Assembly (NCBI RefSeq): GCF_004022485.1 | Contig: NZ_CP034951.1 | Location: forward strand, 2,728,001 to 2,792,000 | Length of the DNA: 64,000 nt | From: Aequorivita sp. H23M31 | Lineage (GTDB): Bacteria > Bacteroidota > Bacteroidia > Flavobacteriales > Flavobacteriaceae | Direction: 5' to 3' | Shown here: positions 61,289 to 64,000 of the stretch, piece after piece | How the letters are laid out: each line of letters opens with the position of its first letter | Numbering within the stretch: the first letter of the stretch is position 1 | Made by a program: the position numbers and the translations under genes | Notes under the pieces: generated by a model | Databases searched by the model: none | Told to the model about the DNA's origin: nothing | Seen by the model: the letters and a program-made list of their open reading frames with translations, nothing else

Positions 61289-62248
61289 TTATTTTGAATT
61301 TAAGAATTCTATGGTTCTTGCTTCGCTATAATATAATTCATTCGTTTTATGAAAACCCACATGACCTCCATATTTGGGAATTTCAAGATGGATATTATTC
61401 ATTTTTTTAGCCAACTCCTGAGGATAGCATTCAGATGAAAGAAAACTAGAATTTTCAGCATTTAAAATATAACTGGGAATTTTAATATTTGGGAGAAATT
61501 GTAAACTGCTATTCTTTTTATAATAATCGTAAGCATCCTTAAATCCGTGGGCAGGAGCGGTGTAAACATTGTCAAATTGCAAAAGAGAAGTGATCGTTTC
61601 ATATTCAGAAAGAGTCATTTTTTCAGGAAAAATCTTCATTTTGGATCTGTATTTTTTCCGAAGATTAATCAAAAATGATTTTTGGTATAACCAATTTGAA
61701 ACTTTATCCAGAGATTCCAAAGAACCCTTTAAATCGAGAGGTGTTGAGATGGCTACCGCCCGCTTTATTTCCTTCGGAAATGAGTCTCGCTCTCCTAAAT
61801 ACTTCAGGAGTAAATTTCCTCCCAAGCTAAATCCTACCAAGGCAATTTCATCGTATTTATTTTTTTTGAGAATTAAATCGATTATAGCTTCCAAATCATC
61901 TGTTTTACCCGCGTTGTAGGAGGAATACAAAAGATTTGGCTCGCCGCTACATCCGCGAAAATTGACCGCGGCTACATCCCAATTATTTTCCACTAAAACT
62001 TTAGCTTGACCCTTGATATAAGTACGTTGCGCATTTCCTTCCAATCCATGAAGAACTATCGCAATTTTATGGGAGCGTTTTTTGGAAAAGGACCAATCGA
62101 TATCCAGAAAATCTCTATCCTCTAAATACAGTCGTTCCCGTTCTTGATCCAATTGCGGGGATGGCCTTAACTTTGAAGAATAGATAGTAGAAAAATGTCC
62201 ATTCCGGAATAAATATTTAGGTTTATAAGAACTTTGAATTAAAGGCAT
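61289..62248 (-). CDS. YheT-like alpha/beta hydrolase
   Basis: A 319-residue alpha/beta hydrolase of the YheT/ABHD1-3 group. The oxyanion region is VLHGLEGNAQRTYI, the nucleophile is the serine in LVGFSLGGNLLLKYLGE, and the catalytic histidine is in YGGHVGFH. N-terminal FRNGHFSTIYSS is typical. Lipid or ester hydrolysis is expected; the substrate is unknown. Confidence 0.9.
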   Translation of the reverse strand: MPLIQSSYKPKYLFRNGHFSTIYSSKLRPSPQLDQERERLYLEDRDFLDIDWSFSKKRSHKIAIVLHGLEGNAQRTYIKGQAKVLVENNWDVAAVNFRGCSGEPNLLYSSYNAGKTDDLEAIIDLILKKNKYDEIALVGFSLGGNLLLKYLGERDSFPKEIKRAVAISTPLDLKGSLESLDKVSNWLYQKSFLINLRKKYRSKMKIFPEKMTLSEYETITSLLQFDNVYTAPAHGFKDAYDYYKKNSSLQFLPNIKIPSYILNAENSSFLSSECYPQELAKKMNNIHLEIPKYGGHVGFHKTNELYYSEARTIEFLNSK

Positions 62249-62311
62249 TTCCTTCGAGGAGTTTTAACAGAAACTAAATAGATTTACTATGCTTGCATAG
62301 CAAAAGTAACC

Positions 62312-62319
62312 TAAATTTG
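62312..62319 (+). promoter_or_regulatory. Promoter -7 element of the thioesterase gene
   Basis: TAAATTTG matches TAnnTTTG, 12 bases before the ATG at 62332. A TTG at 62293-62295 lies 16 bases upstream and could be the -33 element, which also argues against using that TTG as a start codon. Confidence 0.65.
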
Positions 62320-62331
62320 TATAAAAATTTA

Positions 62332-62817
62332 ATGATGTACACCAAACAATTTGAAATCCGTTGGAGTGATGTAGATGCCAACCGCCATCTTAGAAACAGT
62401 GCCTATATCGATTATATGAGCCATACCCGTATGAGTTTTTTAATGGAAAATGGGTTAGATCAAAAGCATTTGGTCGATTTTAACTTAGGTCCTGTTGCCT
62501 TCTCAGAGAAGATGTATTATTTTCGAGAAGTCTTTCCCGGAAAGCCCGTTCGTGTATCCCTGCAGTTAAAGGGCATCTCGGAAGATGGAATGTATTTTGC
62601 CTTTCTCCATAATTTCTACGATTATAAAGGAAGAAATTTTGCACGTTGCATAATGATGGGCGGGTGGATTGATCTGGAAAGTCGAAAGTTGACAGGACTT
62701 CCTCAAGAACTTTTGGATAAATTCAACGTATTTGACAAAGCGGACGATTTTAAGATTATTTCTAAAGAGGATACCCGAAAATCGGGGATGCGCCCAAAAG
62801 ATTTGGATGTAAACTAA
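62332..62817 (+). CDS. Acyl-CoA thioesterase (hot-dog fold)
   Basis: A protein of about 161 residues from ATG 62332 (a second ATG follows directly). The hot-dog thioesterase motif is EIRWSDVDANRHLRNSAYID, with the catalytic Asp in DVDANRHL as in 4-hydroxybenzoyl-CoA-type thioesterases. The substrate is unknown. Its 3' end overlaps the convergent EamA gene by four bases. Confidence 0.88.
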   Translation: MMYTKQFEIRWSDVDANRHLRNSAYIDYMSHTRMSFLMENGLDQKHLVDFNLGPVAFSEKMYYFREVFPGKPVRVSLQLKGISEDGMYFAFLHNFYDYKGRNFARCIMMGGWIDLESRKLTGLPQELLDKFNVFDKADDFKIISKEDTRKSGMRPKDLDVN

Positions 62818-63722
62818 ATTTTGGTCTGTATTCCGACATTTCTTGGTTTTCTGGTCGAAAGGAATACTCCTGCAAATATTAGGCAAGCCGCGCCAATTCG
62901 AAGCGCGTTCAAAGTATCTGCTCCAACTAAAATTGCAAAGGTTGTTGCCACTAGAGGTTGCAAATAGATAAAAACTCCAACAGTGGATGGACTTAATTGT
63001 TTTAACGCGAAGATGTTAAACAAATAGGTGAAAAATGTGGTTGCTACAACCACAAAACCTATTTGTCCAAATTCTGAAAATGTAAGTTTCGACCATTCCA
63101 CTTGCATTACTTCAGAATATCCGATAGGAAGGTTTATACAAAATGCGATTAAGAAGAAAAACTTAAGAAGTGTAATTGCTCTGTATTTGGCAACTAAGGG
63201 TTTTACCAAAATTAAATAGAAAGAATAAGAAATGGCATTCAAAACAAACAATAAGTTTCCTAAAGGAATATTGGGTGCGTTAATCTGGGTCTTTTCCTGA
63301 AAGAGAATAAGCGCCAGGGCTCCAGAAAGTCCGAAAAAAATTCCAAATGTTTTAATCCAAGTAATGCGTTCTCTTAGGATCAATGCCGTTAAAAGGAGTA
63401 ATAGAATTGGCGTGATGGTCATGGAGACCGCACTGTTGATTGGAGTAGATAAACTTAAGCCTTTAAAAAACATCAACATATTAAGTACCATCCCAAAAAC
63501 TGCACAGGCTAAAATCCGGAACCAATCGTTCCGCTCAATTTTTTCAGCTTTTGTAAATAGACTAAGGATCCAAAAGAGTATTGCGGCTCCTCCAACCCGT
63601 AAAACGATAAAACCGAAAGGCTGAATTACGTGCGGCATTAAGCCTTTGGCCACCGTATGGTTAATGCCATAAATGGTTTCCGTGGCCGTGGCTGCAAGAA
63701 GCGCAATAAACCGCTTATCCAT
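62814..63722 (-). CDS. EamA/DMT-family transporter
   Basis: A 302-residue inner membrane protein with about ten helices and two EamA repeats. Marks include TIYGINHTVAKGLMPHVIQP at the N-terminus and a second-half helix STVGVFIYLQPLVATTFAI. DMT transporters export amino acids or metabolites; the cargo is not known. The start codon overlaps the stop of the ArsC-like gene by one base. Confidence 0.9.
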   Translation of the reverse strand: MDKRFIALLAATATETIYGINHTVAKGLMPHVIQPFGFIVLRVGGAAILFWILSLFTKAEKIERNDWFRILACAVFGMVLNMLMFFKGLSLSTPINSAVSMTITPILLLLLTALILRERITWIKTFGIFFGLSGALALILFQEKTQINAPNIPLGNLLFVLNAISYSFYLILVKPLVAKYRAITLLKFFFLIAFCINLPIGYSEVMQVEWSKLTFSEFGQIGFVVVATTFFTYLFNIFALKQLSPSTVGVFIYLQPLVATTFAILVGADTLNALRIGAACLIFAGVFLSTRKPRNVGIQTKI

Positions 63723-64000
63723 TATTTATGGATAGAACTTTTAGCAGCGTCCACGGTTTTTGGGCTACTTCCTATAAAGATTTTCCCATTATTTACGATA
63801 ATAGGACGTTTGAGGAAGGTATAATGTTCAAGGATTAGGTTTTTAAAATCTTCCTCAGATAAATTTTTATCCTTTAGATTGCGTTCTTTATACAGTTTTG
63901 CTCTTCTGCTAAAAAGGGATTCATAATCGCCAGCAAGATTCATAAGCTTTTCAAGTTCTTCGGGGGTAATCTTATTCTCTTTGATGTCCTTTTTTATAAA
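63722..64000 (-). CDS. ArsC/Spx-like protein (partial, cut by window end)
   Basis: The frame is open through the window end and gives the last 92 residues of an arsenate reductase-like (ArsC/Spx family) thioredoxin-fold protein: ENKITPEELEKLMNLAG, LILEHYTFLKRPIIVNNGKI, FIGSSPKTVDAAKS. The N-terminal part with the catalytic cysteine lies outside the window. The conserved segment KRPIIVNNGKIFIG ends the family domain. It is coupled to the EamA gene by a one-base overlap. Confidence 0.85.
   Translation of the reverse strand, partial: FIKKDIKENKITPEELEKLMNLAGDYESLFSRRAKLYKERNLKDKNLSEEDFKNLILEHYTFLKRPIIVNNGKIFIGSSPKTVDAAKSSIHK

Noticed and set aside
62293..62331. Extended N-terminus of the thioesterase from TTG
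   Set aside because: The TTG is better explained as a -33 element, and the hot-dog domain starts right after ATG 62332.
1..64000. tRNA, rRNA or other structured RNA genes
   Set aside because: I looked for T-arm sequences, rRNA cores and long structured gaps and found none convincing; a covariance-model scan would settle this.

Overview
The window reads as chromosomal DNA of a marine-type member of the Flavobacteriaceae (Bacteroidota). The evidence is its low GC content, promoters of the TAnnTTTG type, two secreted proteins with C-terminal type IX secretion (T9SS) sorting domains, an IPExxxVDY-family protein, a DUF4292 lipoprotein, and a gene order (yicC-gmk-nadD, tdk-alr-mscL-asd, acpP-fabF-rnc, rplY-pth-ribF) that I recognise from flavobacteria. 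A genus cannot be fixed from this sequence alone. I found no rRNA, no tRNA, no CRISPR array and no intact insertion sequence.

Layout. 1-1106: an array of long imperfect hairpins with a period of about 90 bp; a small GIY-YIG nuclease gene lies between the two arms of one hairpin. 1107-6955: a class A penicillin-binding protein (PbpC) and two secreted T9SS cargo proteins. 7105-13354: a GbsR/MarR-type regulator with a clear palindromic operator, followed by a complete RND efflux system (adaptor, pump, outer membrane factor). 13472-19122: a GH2 beta-mannosidase-like lipoprotein, a GH20 hexosaminidase and CutC. 19313-23940: CYTH protein, YjdF-like membrane protein, NAD(P)-binding protein, a decayed REP-associated transposase flanked by small palindromes, DinB and an SH3 lipoprotein. 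23991-30245: pyk, IPExxxVDY protein, rnc-fabF-acpP, purN and RNase H. 30255-30678: a decayed ParE-type toxin/antitoxin pair. 30937-35644: sugar kinase, PurF-like amidotransferase, PlsC, trpS. 35682-44154: envelope and polymer genes (EnvC-like, DUF4292, TPR, sugar nucleotidyltransferase, dut, flippase, serS), interrupted by a decayed MazEF-type module. 44349-50829: HTTM protein, ribF, pth, rplY, rsmI, a flavobacterial hypothetical and tdk. 50886-64000: alr, mscL, amidase, asd, DoxX-like protein, prolyl oligopeptidase, a nucleotidyltransferase-like protein, gpsA, nadD, gmk, yicC, YheT-like hydrolase, thioesterase, EamA transporter and an ArsC-like protein cut by the window end.

Most genes are housekeeping. 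The unusual content is between the genes: at least four families of palindromic dispersed repeats, one of which seems to have entered the GH2 coding region in frame; a dead transposase sitting inside one repeat family; and two dead toxin-antitoxin modules lying among core genes. The most suggestive structure is the GIY-YIG nuclease gene at the start. It occupies the loop of one hairpin unit, takes its stop codon from the hairpin's right arm, and is surrounded by gene-less copies of the same hairpin, much as MITEs surround their parent transposon.
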